Positions 7,201 through 15,198 of a DNA stretch of 64,000 nucleotides are shown piece by piece; within the stretch, counting starts at the first letter, position 1, and every line of letters begins with the position of its first letter. The notes beneath the pieces are model-generated. The model ran no database searches, was not told where the DNA came from, and saw only the letters and a list, made by a program, of their open reading frames with translations. This stretch comes from Flavobacterium cupriresistens (GTDB taxonomy: Bacteria; Bacteroidota; Bacteroidia; Flavobacteriales; Flavobacteriaceae). The stretch covers positions 1,674,001 through 1,738,000 of the forward strand of contig NZ_CP087134.1 in assembly GCF_020911925.1 (NCBI RefSeq), in the 5' to 3' direction. The translations under genes were made by a program, and so were the position numbers.

Positions 7201-9946
7201 AAGCATACAATTTGCTTTGGAAGACGAAGAATGGGGACGTTATATGATTCGGGTTTCGGATGAAACGGGTGGACATGCAACAGCCTTAACAGTAAATATC
7301 GATTGGCCAATCTGGTCCGGAAAAACCAGAAATACGGATGCTTCAACAGCCAATATGCTTGTTTTTTCGACCGATAAAAAAGAGTATGCAGTAGGAGAAA
7401 AAGCGCAGATTTCTTTCCCTTCAAGTGAGGGTGGACGTGCCTTGGTTTCTATCGAAAATGGTTCAAGAGTAGTACAGACACTTTGGGTAAAAACGCAAAA
7501 AGGGGAAACGAAAGTAGAGGTGCCAATTACGGCGGCAATGGCTCCCAATGTCTATTTTAATATCACGCTTTTGCAACCTCATGCCTCGACCAAAAACGAT
7601 TCTCCGATTCGTATGTACGGAATTGTTCCGATTGGGGTTGTTGATAAAAATACCAAATTAGAGCCGACACTTATAATGCCCGATGTTTTAAGACCGGAAC
7701 AATCCTTTCCTGTAAAAGTCAGCGAGAAATCCGGTAAAGAAATGACCTACACCATTGCTATTGTAGATGAAGGCTTGTTGGATTTAACCCGATTCAAAAC
7801 CCCAAATGCCTGGGATAGTTTCTATGTACGGGAAGCTTTGGGTGTAAAAACCTGGGACGTATATGACGATGTGATTGGTGCTTACGGCGGAAAAGTAAAT
7901 CAGATTTTCAGTATTGGTGGGGATCAGGATTTAGGTGGAGGAAAAGCCAAAAAAGCCAATCGTTTTAAACCGGTTGTAATTTATCTGGGACCATTCAAAT
8001 TAGAGAAAGGACAAACAAAAACACATCAGGTTACATTACCAAAATACATTGGTTCTGTACGAACGATGGTTGTGGCGGGAGATGCAACAACAAGTGCCTA
8101 CGGAAGTGCAGAGAAAGCAACTCCGGTTCGCAGTCCGCTGATGGTGTTGGCTTCGTTGCCAAGAAAAATTTCTCCGTCAGAAAAAGTAACGATTCCGGTT
8201 ACGGTTTTTGCGACAGAAAAAAATATTAAAAATGTAAGAGTTCAGATTAAAACCAGCAATGGCTTGCAGGTGATCGGAAGTACCGTTCAAAATGTAGTCT
8301 TTGCACAGCCGGATGAAAAAATGGCGTATTTTAATCTGGCAGTAGGCAGTCAGACCGGAATTGCAAAAGTGCAGATTATAGCTACTTCGGGCAGAGAAAA
8401 ATCATCCTATGAGGTAGAGATCGATATGACAAACCCGAATCCGGTGACCAATACCTATACCGATGTGATTCTGCCTCCGAACAGTTCTAAGACTATCGCC
8501 TGGAAAACCTTCGGAGTTTCGGGAAGTAATAAAGCCAAACTGGAGGTTTCTTCGATGCCAACGATTAATTTGAACGGAAGATTGCAATATCTGATTCAGT
8601 ATCCACACGGTTGTGTAGAGCAAACGACTTCATCTGTTTTTCCACAATTGTTTTTGACTGATGTTGCAGATATTGATGCAACCCGTCAACAGCTTATTCA
8701 GAAGAATGTAGCAGCGGGGATTACAAGATTAGGAAGTTTTCAATTGCCAAACGGAGGACTTTCGTACTGGCAAGGAAATACAATTGCAGATGATTGGGGA
8801 ACTTCTTATGCCGGACATTTTATAATTGAAGCAGAGAAAAAAGGGTATGTTTTACCGATTAACTTTAAATCAAAATGGATTTCCTACCAACAAAAAGAAG
8901 CTAAAAAATGGCGTTTTGAACAGCGTTACGGAAATGATATGGCACAAGCGTACCGTTTGTATACCTTAGCCTTAGCCGGTTCTCCTGATTTGTCTTCTAT
9001 GAACAGGCTGCGTGAAACAACCGGAATTTCAAACGAAAGTAAATTGCGATTGGCTGCGGCTTATGTTTTAGCAGGTCAGAAAAGTGCAGGATTAACGTTG
9101 TTATTGCATAGTAAAATTGACGATAATTCAGGTGAGTACAGCTATTACTATTATGGATCAGGTGATCGAAACAGAGCAATGGCACTGGAGACTTTATTGT
9201 TGTTAAACCAAAAAGAGAATGCTTTTTTAATGGCAACAAAATTAGCAAAAAGCATGGCAAGCGACCAGTGGATGAGTACACAGACCACGGCCTATTGTTT
9301 GTATGCAATGTCTAAATTTTCATTGAATAATGGTCCGAAAGGAATTGATATTCAATTTAGCAAGGATGGAAAAGCGCAGCAAATAAAAACAGCTAAAACA
9401 GTTGCTGACAGAAGTTTGGTGGTGAAATCCGGAAGCAATAGTATTACTTTAAAAAACAATAAAAAGAATACGATTTATGTTCGGGTGTTAAATACGGGAA
9501 TTTTACCAATCGGTCAGGAAAATGCGATTCAAAGTAATCTTTCTGCCGGAATAGTTTTCAAAAACAGAAAAGGCGGTGTAATTAATGTTTCCAGAATTAC
9601 ACAGGGAACGGAGTTTGTAGCTGAGGTAACAATTAAAAACCAGAAAAATGAATATGTGCAGAATGTAGCCTTGTCACAGATTTTGCCATCCGGATTTGAG
9701 ATTGTAAACACGCGTTTTACAGATTACGGTGAAGCAACAAGTAATACGGCTGATTATATTGACATTCGTGACGACAGAACGAATTTCTATTTTGGTTTAA
9801 AAGCCGGAGAAACCAAAACATTCAAAATTTTACTTAATGCCTCTTATCTGGGAAGTTATTATTTACCGGGATTACAATGTGAAGCGATGTACGATCATAC
9901 GTTCCTAGCAAGAACAAAAGGATTCTGGGTAGCAGTTGTAAAATAA
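4262..9946 (+). CDS. Alpha-2-macroglobulin family lipoprotein
   Basis: 1894 residues starting at GTG. A lipoprotein signal (VFFILQACG, Cys at ~19) puts it in the periplasm on a membrane. Bacterial macroglobulins are thought to trap invading proteases: cleavage of a bait region exposes a thioester. Here the thioester motif is present (PHGCVEQTTS, Cys1451). MG-type beta domains fill the N-terminal two thirds (for example YGERGVWRPGDNLY and GSWEAMVSVGG), and a helical thioester domain plus a receptor-like domain follow. Low-complexity acidic and Ala/Val/Glu stretches at ~300-360 and ~510-545 (a D/Y/E run) are unusual insertions. Followed by pbpC 81 bp on, the conserved pairing that suggests coupling of protease trapping to cell-wall repair. 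No better in-frame ATG is seen upstream. Confidence 0.93.
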   Translation: MKAKRLVYVFLVFFILQACGRKSAADFNSDFSLFRAYITSFTGGIVPSQSDIRVVLAFEKKEWKVNEELDDDLFDISPNVHGKVVALSSNTIAFIPEKKLKPGTEYQVTLNLDKLITLPKEEEKELSKFNFTVKTIKQDFTINTLDIQSHSKEYQYLNCVLKTADDIDLETAQKLVEASQKGNKLKIKFDNSVKSGKEFKFIIDSIQRFSEPSELEIAYDGNDFDIDQKGKIDFPITGINEFKVIKVEIPDENNQSVSINFSEPLEKGQDFAGLVAIQNTNNLKFATQGNVLKVYFSNEKAAPKVVHEAVVADTITAAVAVDSASVVIDSAAVAVSEVTVEAEPEVVAEEPESDQNITGELLLEVFQGIESQYGKKMEQSYSQKISFDQIKPNVRFVKNGTILPSSNNLKLNFETANLSAVDVKVYKIYKNNILQFLQNNELNGAQNLKRVSQPVAKTTINLKENTLVNLSKWNTFALDLSKIIKPEPGAIYRVEFSYKKKYSLYKCETTESDTEENEEDEVDEKDVNYSGNSYDDYYYDDYEWRESQDPCTGSYYYNARIATNILASDLGVIAKRGENKSYLFVVNNILTTDPVSNARVDLYNFQQQKIATTATSSEGIASFQIDRFAYFAIVTLGDQSTYVKLDDGNSLSVSNFDVAGETLQKGLKGFIYGERGVWRPGDNLYLSFILNDAANKLPKAHPIKFRLTDPNGKVTYQTVQKSNELNHYAFIVPTDPDAPTGSWEAMVSVGGAKYYKSIKIETIKPNRLKIKNSFQRAILSSSYPNSSNLEVAWLHGAIAKNLNVEMQAKFSEQKTTFKGYDKYTFDDLVRKFSTEEVNIFSGKLDANGRASVSINPKLQGQAPGMLRASFITKVYEEGGDFSMDAMATTYSPYKTYVGVKAPEVNRYGMLETRTNNRFDIVTVDENGRPKAVRDLEVKVYKVEWRWWWDASSDNLSNYNSSEATTSYKTFKVSTNASGKASIQFALEDEEWGRYMIRVSDETGGHATALTVNIDWPIWSGKTRNTDASTANMLVFSTDKKEYAVGEKAQISFPSSEGGRALVSIENGSRVVQTLWVKTQKGETKVEVPITAAMAPNVYFNITLLQPHASTKNDSPIRMYGIVPIGVVDKNTKLEPTLIMPDVLRPEQSFPVKVSEKSGKEMTYTIAIVDEGLLDLTRFKTPNAWDSFYVREALGVKTWDVYDDVIGAYGGKVNQIFSIGGDQDLGGGKAKKANRFKPVVIYLGPFKLEKGQTKTHQVTLPKYIGSVRTMVVAGDATTSAYGSAEKATPVRSPLMVLASLPRKISPSEKVTIPVTVFATEKNIKNVRVQIKTSNGLQVIGSTVQNVVFAQPDEKMAYFNLAVGSQTGIAKVQIIATSGREKSSYEVEIDMTNPNPVTNTYTDVILPPNSSKTIAWKTFGVSGSNKAKLEVSSMPTINLNGRLQYLIQYPHGCVEQTTSSVFPQLFLTDVADIDATRQQLIQKNVAAGITRLGSFQLPNGGLSYWQGNTIADDWGTSYAGHFIIEAEKKGYVLPINFKSKWISYQQKEAKKWRFEQRYGNDMAQAYRLYTLALAGSPDLSSMNRLRETTGISNESKLRLAAAYVLAGQKSAGLTLLLHSKIDDNSGEYSYYYYGSGDRNRAMALETLLLLNQKENAFLMATKLAKSMASDQWMSTQTTAYCLYAMSKFSLNNGPKGIDIQFSKDGKAQQIKTAKTVADRSLVVKSGSNSITLKNNKKNTIYVRVLNTGILPIGQENAIQSNLSAGIVFKNRKGGVINVSRITQGTEFVAEVTIKNQKNEYVQNVALSQILPSGFEIVNTRFTDYGEATSNTADYIDIRDDRTNFYFGLKAGETKTFKILLNASYLGSYYLPGLQCEAMYDHTFLARTKGFWVAVVK

Positions 9947-9960
9947 TTGATTATTTTTTT

Positions 9961-9996
9961 TAAACCTGACAGGTTTCTAAAACCTGTCAGGTTTGA
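9961..9996. repeat. Hairpin element between the macroglobulin gene and pbpC
   Basis: AAACCTGACAGGTTT, a 4-base spacer CTAA, then AACCTGTCAGGTTT: each arm is itself near-palindromic and the two pair with each other. It could act as a partial terminator or mRNA-stability element between the two genes. A degenerate relative sits at 62187-62222, so it belongs to a dispersed family. Confidence 0.75.
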
Positions 9997-10027
9997 AAAA
10001 ATGGATTAGAATATTAAAATTGTAAAA

Positions 10028-12403
10028 TTGAAAAATAAATTTAAAGCGCTTTTTCAGCGCTGTGTCAATTGGATAAAAAGAAATAAAATTAAATCACTAA
10101 TTGCGTTTTTGCTGTTAGTGATTTATTATTTTTCGTTGCCCGGAACTCTATTTAAAGAGCCTTACTCGACTATTATAGAAAGTAAAGAAGGGGAATTATT
10201 AGGAGCTAAAATTGCTCGTGATGGACAATGGCGTTTTCCGGCACAGGACAGTGTTCCGGATAAGTTTAAAAAGTGCATCGTTTATTTTGAAGACGAGTAT
10301 TTCTACAAACATCCTGGTTTTAATCCGGTTGCAATGGTAAATGCGATTAAGCAGAATAGAAAAGCCGGAAAAGTAGTCCGCGGAGGAAGTACACTTACAC
10401 AACAAGTGATCCGCTTATCCAGAAAAGGAAAAAAGAGAACTTATTTTGAAAAAGCAATAGAAATCATTCTGGCAACCCGATTGGAATTAGGGTATTCAAA
10501 AAACGAAATCCTCGAATTATATGCCGCACATGCCCCGTTTGGAGGAAATGTTGTGGGGCTCGAGATGGCCTCCTGGCGTTATTTCGGAGTGCAATCCAAT
10601 CAATTATCATGGGCAGAAAGCGCTACTTTGGCGGTTTTACCCAATGCCCCGAGTTTGATTTACCCGGGAAAAAATCAGATAAAATTGTTAGAAAAGCGCA
10701 ATCGGTTATTGCTAAAACTACACAAAGAAGGGAGCATTGACAAACAGACCTACGAACTTTCTATTGAAGAACCCTTGCCTCAAAAACCATATGACTTGCC
10801 ACAGATTGCCCCACATTTATTACAGCGAGTGGCAAAGAACGGAGAAGGTACGCGGGTTAAGACAACTGTAGATGTTGCACTGCAAAACAGGGTCAATCAG
10901 ATTGCGAAATTTTATTACAATCAATACAAGCAAAATGAAGTCAATAACCTGGCAATTCTGGTAATTGATGTTCAGGACCGCAGTATCATAAGTTACGTTG
11001 GGAATTCGCCAACAGATCGTGACCACCAAAAAGACGTTGATATTATTGGAGCACCAAGAAGTACAGGAAGTATACTTAAACCTTTGTTGTACGCCGCAAT
11101 GCTCGACGATGGAGAACTGTTACCAAACACCCTGGTTGCCGATGTTCCTACTCAGATTGCAGGTTACACCCCTCAGAATTTTAATTTGACTTTCGACGGA
11201 GCTGTTCCGGCACATCGGGCTTTGTCGCGTTCTTTAAATATTCCGTCGGTATTGATGTTGCAGGATTTTGGAGTCAGTAAATTTTATGAGGAGCTGCAAA
11301 AGTTTAAATTAAAAGACATTAATAAATCACCGGATCATTATGGTTTGTCTCTTATTTTGGGAGGTGCCGAAAGTAATTTGTGGGATTTGTGCCGAACCTA
11401 TTCCAATTTATCTTCAACAGTAAATTATTTTAATAAAAGCCACGGTAAATATAGAACCCAAGAATTCGCAGAATTGAATTACGACACCGATTTTAAGCCC
11501 GATTTTGGATCAGAAAGCGAGCAGAAGAACATATTAGGCGCGGGATCAATTTGGTTGACGTACAATGCCATGGAAGAAGTAAATCGACCGGAAGGAGATG
11601 AGGCGTGGAAATTTTATGACAGCTCACTTAAAATTGCGTGGAAAACAGGAACTAGTTTCGGTAATCGTGATGCATGGGCAATCGGAACCAATTCCAGATA
11701 CGTTGTGGGAGTATGGGTCGGAAATGCGACAGGAGAGGGAAGACCAACTTTGACCGGAGTTACAAGTGCTGCACCAATTTTGTTTGATGTATTTAATTTG
11801 CTACCGAGACAGCGGTGGTTTGAAATTCCTTATGAGGATTTAAATGAAGTAGAAGTTTGTCGTTTAAGCGGGCATTTGGCTAAAGAAGGTTGTCCGAAAA
11901 TAAAACAATTAGTTACAAAAAAGGGAAAGACAACAACGGTTTGTTCGTATCATAAAATAATTCATTTAGATCAAACCGAACAATTTCAGGTAAACAGCAG
12001 TTGCGAAAGTGTCGATAAAATGATTACTAAAAACTGGTTTGTATTGCCTCCTGTTATGGCCTGGTATTACAAAAGCAAGCATATTGAGTATGTTCCGCTA
12101 CCTCCTTTTAAAGAAGATTGTATCGGTACACAAACGGGTTCTATGGACTTTATTTATCCAAAAGCGAACAGTAAAATTTATTTAACGAAGGATTTTAATA
12201 GTGAAGTACAGCCCGTAATTTTTAAAGTGGCCTATTCTCAAAGAGAAAAACAATTGTTTTGGTACGTCGATCACGTTTATAAAGGCGTCACTAAAGTTTT
12301 TCACGAAAAACCAATTATGATGAGTGCAGGGTTTCATTACATCACGGTTGTTGACGAATCTGGAAATGAAATTAACAGAAGAGTTGAGGTAATAAGAGAA
12401 TAG
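10028..12403 (+). CDS. pbpC: Penicillin-binding protein 1C (transglycosylase/transpeptidase)
   Basis: 791 residues starting at TTG (10028); an in-frame stop just upstream excludes a longer form. One membrane anchor at ~20-38. The glycosyltransferase-51 domain contains the catalytic Glu88 in YFEDEYFYKHPG and GGSTLTQQ. The transpeptidase has Ser348-x-x-Lys351 (GSILKP), SRSLN and KTGTS (Lys539). The last ~90 residues match the PBP1C-specific C-terminal domain (DFIYPKANSKIYL onward). It polymerises and could cross-link peptidoglycan from the inner membrane. In E. coli PBP1C partners the macroglobulin YfhM, and the same order is seen here. The intergenic hairpin at 9961 may lower its expression relative to the upstream gene. 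Confidence 0.95.
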   Translation: MKNKFKALFQRCVNWIKRNKIKSLIAFLLLVIYYFSLPGTLFKEPYSTIIESKEGELLGAKIARDGQWRFPAQDSVPDKFKKCIVYFEDEYFYKHPGFNPVAMVNAIKQNRKAGKVVRGGSTLTQQVIRLSRKGKKRTYFEKAIEIILATRLELGYSKNEILELYAAHAPFGGNVVGLEMASWRYFGVQSNQLSWAESATLAVLPNAPSLIYPGKNQIKLLEKRNRLLLKLHKEGSIDKQTYELSIEEPLPQKPYDLPQIAPHLLQRVAKNGEGTRVKTTVDVALQNRVNQIAKFYYNQYKQNEVNNLAILVIDVQDRSIISYVGNSPTDRDHQKDVDIIGAPRSTGSILKPLLYAAMLDDGELLPNTLVADVPTQIAGYTPQNFNLTFDGAVPAHRALSRSLNIPSVLMLQDFGVSKFYEELQKFKLKDINKSPDHYGLSLILGGAESNLWDLCRTYSNLSSTVNYFNKSHGKYRTQEFAELNYDTDFKPDFGSESEQKNILGAGSIWLTYNAMEEVNRPEGDEAWKFYDSSLKIAWKTGTSFGNRDAWAIGTNSRYVVGVWVGNATGEGRPTLTGVTSAAPILFDVFNLLPRQRWFEIPYEDLNEVEVCRLSGHLAKEGCPKIKQLVTKKGKTTTVCSYHKIIHLDQTEQFQVNSSCESVDKMITKNWFVLPPVMAWYYKSKHIEYVPLPPFKEDCIGTQTGSMDFIYPKANSKIYLTKDFNSEVQPVIFKVAYSQREKQLFWYVDHVYKGVTKVFHEKPIMMSAGFHYITVVDESGNEINRRVEVIRE

Positions 12404-12796
12404 TATCGGATCAAGACTAAAAGTTACTAAGCTGACCTATGAGCAAAGAAAAAGCCACAGATTAAAGGACTAAAAAGATTAAATAATCTGTGTAAATCTT
12501 TTTAATCAGTGGCAAAAAAATAATTCGTGCCAATTCGTGAAATTCGTGGCAGAATCATAAAGGTGGTGAAAATAAAATAGCATGCAGATTTGCTTCGCCA
12601 GTTCGCTATCGGGCAGCAGATTTTCGCAAGAGCAATAATAGAAAATCTGTGAAAATCTTTTTAATCCGTTTAATCTGTGGCACTATTTTTTAACAAAAGA
12701 CTTCAAAAATAATTCGTGCCAATTCGCGAAATTCGTGGCAAAACACTGAAAAAAAGGCACAAAAAAACCGCTAATCTTTCGAAAAGCGGTTTTTGT
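12404..12796. repeat. Repeat-containing intergenic region
   Basis: No gene. Two diverged copies of a composite repeat are visible: (a) AATCTGTG.AAATCTTTTTAAT followed by AGTGGC or CTGTGGCA at about 12486-12515 and 12645-12683; (b) TAATTCGTGCCAATTCG.GAAATTCGTGGCA at about 12520-12553 and 12710-12741. Both kinds resemble dispersed intergenic repeats that I associate with Flavobacterium. The region ends in the rng terminator. No clear pbpC terminator was seen. Confidence 0.75.
12764..12794 (-). terminator. Rho-independent terminator of rng
   Basis: Stem AAAACCGCT/AGCGGTTTT with a 12-base loop, ending in a T-run on the minus strand directly after the rng stop. Confidence 0.8.
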
Positions 12797-14341
12797 TTAT
12801 TCTGAAATAACATTTCCTTTTTTATCATAGAAATGGTATTCTAAGTACGTGTAAGCGTCACGAGGTATGATTTTCACCCATTTCTTATGTTCAAAAAACC
12901 ATTTTGAACGTAATGATGGAAAACCTTTACTGAGGTATGCAGCCACAAACGGATGTGTATTAAGCACAACTTTATTGTGGGTTTTTAAAATTCTTTCTAA
13001 ATCAGAGGTGATTTTATCAATGATTAAAATTGGTGCTTCAATTTCACCATGCTCATTGTTTGGATCTTCTTCTCTAGTTTTAATGTTAACTTCTGGTCTT
13101 ACGCGTTGTCTTGTAATCTGGACTAGCCCAAATTTACTCGGTGGTAAGATTTTATGCTTTGCTTTATCGTCGCTCATTTCTTCTCGCAAGAAGTCGAACA
13201 GGACCTTCCTATTTTCAGGATTAGACATATCAATAAAATCAACTACGATTATTCCACCCATATCACGCAAACGAAGTTGTCTGGCAATTTCGGCGGCAGC
13301 AATCATATTCACTTCCATGGCAGTGTCTTCCTGATTAGTCGCTTTATTCGAACGATTTCCGCTGTTTACGTCAATGACGTGTAGAGCTTCCGTATGTTCG
13401 ATTATCAGATAAGCGCCTTTGCTCATTGAGACCGTTCTTCCAAATGAAGTTTTGATTTGTCTTTCTATATTGTATTTCTCAAAAATTGGAGTGTCATTTG
13501 ATTGATAAAACTTAACAATCGATTGTTTGGAAGGTGCAATTTCTTGCAAGTATTCCTTTGTTTGATGGTACAACTCTTCATCATCTATCTGAATACCGCT
13601 GAAGGTATCATTGAATACATCTCTTAATATTGAAGAAGCTCTGTTAAGCTCTCCTAATACTTTTGATGGATGATGAGCAGTTGGTAATTTTTTACACATT
13701 GCAGTCCATCTGCTAAGCAGGTTCTGCAAATCTTTTTCTAATTCGGCTACGTTTTTGCCTTCGGCTACTGTGCGAACAATAACACCAAATCCTTTAGGTT
13801 TGATCGATAATACAAGTTTTTTTAGACGATCCTTTTCCTTTTTGTCTTCTATTTTTTGTGAAATAGAAACACGGTCAGAAAACGGAACGAGAACAATAAA
13901 TCTTCCTGCCAAGGAAAGCTCAGCGCTTATTCTTGGACCTTTGGTAGATATAGGTTCTTTTACAACTTGTACTAAAACAGATTGATTGGCACTTAAAATA
14001 TCAGTAATGATGCCATCTTTGTCAATCTCTTTTTCAAACTGAAAGGTTTTTAGGGAGAAATCTTTTATTTTACCTGCGCTTACAAGTTTTATGAATTTCA
14101 GTTGGGAAGCTAAGTTAGGTCCTAAATCATGATAATGTAAAAAGGCATCTTTTTCGAAGCCTACATTTACAAAAGCAGCATTAAGTCCAGCAACTGGTTT
14201 TCGTATTTTGGCAATAAATATATCACCAACCTGAAAATTGCTTTTCTCTTCTTCTTTGTGTAATTCAATTAGTTTTCCATCTTTTAATAAGGCAAAATCT
14301 ACGGCTTCAGAACTAGATCTAATGATTAATTCTTTATTCAC
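12797..14341 (-). CDS. rng: Ribonuclease G (RNase E/G family)
   Basis: 514 residues, similar in length to E. coli RNase G and without the long C-terminal scaffold of RNase E. An N-terminal S1-like RNA-binding domain (VGDIFIAKIRKPVAGLNAAFVNVG) is followed by the catalytic core with both magnesium-binding aspartates: Asp324 in HVIDVNSGNR and Asp368 in IVVDFIDM. It cuts single-stranded RNA in rRNA maturation and mRNA decay. The expected zinc-link Cys pair of RNase E is not evident. Gene order (HU-like protein, a small basic protein, then rng, all on the minus strand) fits a housekeeping block. Confidence 0.96.
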   Translation of the reverse strand: MNKELIIRSSSEAVDFALLKDGKLIELHKEEEKSNFQVGDIFIAKIRKPVAGLNAAFVNVGFEKDAFLHYHDLGPNLASQLKFIKLVSAGKIKDFSLKTFQFEKEIDKDGIITDILSANQSVLVQVVKEPISTKGPRISAELSLAGRFIVLVPFSDRVSISQKIEDKKEKDRLKKLVLSIKPKGFGVIVRTVAEGKNVAELEKDLQNLLSRWTAMCKKLPTAHHPSKVLGELNRASSILRDVFNDTFSGIQIDDEELYHQTKEYLQEIAPSKQSIVKFYQSNDTPIFEKYNIERQIKTSFGRTVSMSKGAYLIIEHTEALHVIDVNSGNRSNKATNQEDTAMEVNMIAAAEIARQLRLRDMGGIIVVDFIDMSNPENRKVLFDFLREEMSDDKAKHKILPPSKFGLVQITRQRVRPEVNIKTREEDPNNEHGEIEAPILIIDKITSDLERILKTHNKVVLNTHPFVAAYLSKGFPSLRSKWFFEHKKWVKIIPRDAYTYLEYHFYDKKGNVISE

Positions 14342-14644
14342 ACTGTAAATTTTTATCTGTTTTTTCAGAAAATAGAAGAAAGAGAAAAGAAAATGGATTT
14401 TTTTTAAGAAATCTAAAGTCTAAAATCTCAGGTCTAAAATCTTATTTACAGATGGATTAAACAATATTTTTTTAACAGGTATTGAACCCGGGAGGGAAAA
14501 GCTAAATCTCAAGTTTTAAAACTCCAAATTCCAATTGAAATCTATAGAGATTCCTCTTTTTTTGGATTTTGGATTTTATTTTTTGGAATTTTTGAAATTT
14601 CCCAAATTTCAATGAACGTTTAAAAAGAAAAAAGTAGTTTAAAA
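14342..14644. other. Intergenic region between rng and the small basic protein gene
   Basis: No gene. It contains imperfect short repeats AATCTAAAGTCTAAAATCTCAGGTCTAAAATCT at about 14408-14441 (quoted here only as the TCTAAAATCT core), related to the AATCTCAG and AGATTTT runs elsewhere in the window, and poly-T/A rich sequence with GGATTTTGGATTTT at ~14562-14577. The rng promoter should lie in this stretch but no good TAnnTTTG was recognised. Confidence 0.6.
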
Positions 14645-14655
14645 CTACTTTTTCT
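14626..14655 (-). terminator. Terminator overlapping the stop of the 30-residue protein gene
   Basis: AAAAAGTAGTTT pairs with AAACTACTTTTT across a 1-3 base loop, followed on the minus strand by a T-rich tract. The right-hand plus-strand arm includes the last codons and TAG stop of the gene at 14645-14737. Confidence 0.65.
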
Positions 14656-14737
14656 TCTTGTGACGGTTAGCTCTCGCTCTTTTTTTTCTTTTGTGAGTAG
14701 CTACCTTATGTCTCTTTCTTTTTTTACCACTTGGCAT
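14645..14737 (-). CDS. 30-residue AURKAIP1/COX24-type small basic protein
   Basis: Found by reading the minus strand between rng and the HU gene; it is too short for usual ORF cut-offs. It begins MPSGKKRKRHKVATHKRKK, continues with Arg/Ala/Asn/His/Lys and ends in four Lys before TAG. More than half the residues are Lys or Arg. Tiny proteins of this form in Bacteroidetes are annotated as AURKAIP1/COX24-domain proteins and resemble actinobacterial bS22 and mitochondrial mS38, so a role as a small-subunit ribosomal protein is likely (family inference). A stem-loop terminator overlaps its stop, and the HU-like gene lies 31 bp upstream on the same strand, so the two may be co-transcribed. Confidence 0.88.
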   Translation of the reverse strand: MPSGKKRKRHKVATHKRKKRARANRHKKKK

Positions 14738-14768
14738 ATCGTATCGATTTTATGATTAATTAATAATG

Positions 14769-15059
14769 TTATTTAGCTTCGTTGTTTGTTTTAACCCCTT
14801 CTACAAATACTTTTGCAGGTTTAAAAGCAGGAATGTTGTGTGCTGGAATTTTGATAGTGGTGTTTTTAGAAATGTTTCTACCAGTTTTTTCAGCTCTAGT
14901 TTTTACAATAAAACTACCGAAACCTCTTAGGTAAACATTATCTCCAGTCTCTAGTGAAGTTTTAACTTCTTCCATAAAAGTTTCTACTGTTGCTTGAACA
15001 TCTCCTTTTTCAAGACCAAGTTTCTCTGAAATTTTCGCTACGATATCTGCTTTCGTCAT
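14769..15059 (-). CDS. HU/IHF-family DNA-binding protein
   Basis: 96 residues, full length for HU. N-terminal helices (MTKADIVAKISEKLGL), the core GDNVYLRGFGSFIVKTRAEK, and the DNA-arm region ending in IPAHNIPAFKPAK, which carries the intercalating Pro position of the family. It is a nucleoid-associated protein that bends DNA, acting as a homodimer or with a paralogue; sequence does not separate HU from IHF here. A good promoter lies upstream (15108-15139), divergent from mutY, and the ribosomal-type small protein gene follows 31 bp downstream. Confidence 0.95.
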   Translation of the reverse strand: MTKADIVAKISEKLGLEKGDVQATVETFMEEVKTSLETGDNVYLRGFGSFIVKTRAEKTGRNISKNTTIKIPAHNIPAFKPAKVFVEGVKTNNEAK

Positions 15060-15107
15060 TTTCTTTCCTATTTTATTTTATAAATGGTGTACTATTTTTT
15101 GAGTTTG

Positions 15108-15139
15108 CAAATATAGGAATTAAAAAAATAATTAATCAA
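15108..15139 (-). promoter_or_regulatory. Promoter of the HU-family gene
   Basis: Minus strand: TTG (15137-15139), 21-bp spacer, TATATTTG (15108-15115), close to the Bacteroidetes consensus. The start codon is 48 bp downstream. Confidence 0.7.
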
Positions 15140-15198
15140 GCTAAATCGTTAAATTTTAATTACATAAACATTTACTTTTGTAATCTAAGTATTTTGCA

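Noticed and set aside
12867..13334. 155-codon frame antisense to rng
   Set aside because: It lies entirely within the well-supported RNase G gene and has no recognisable motif.
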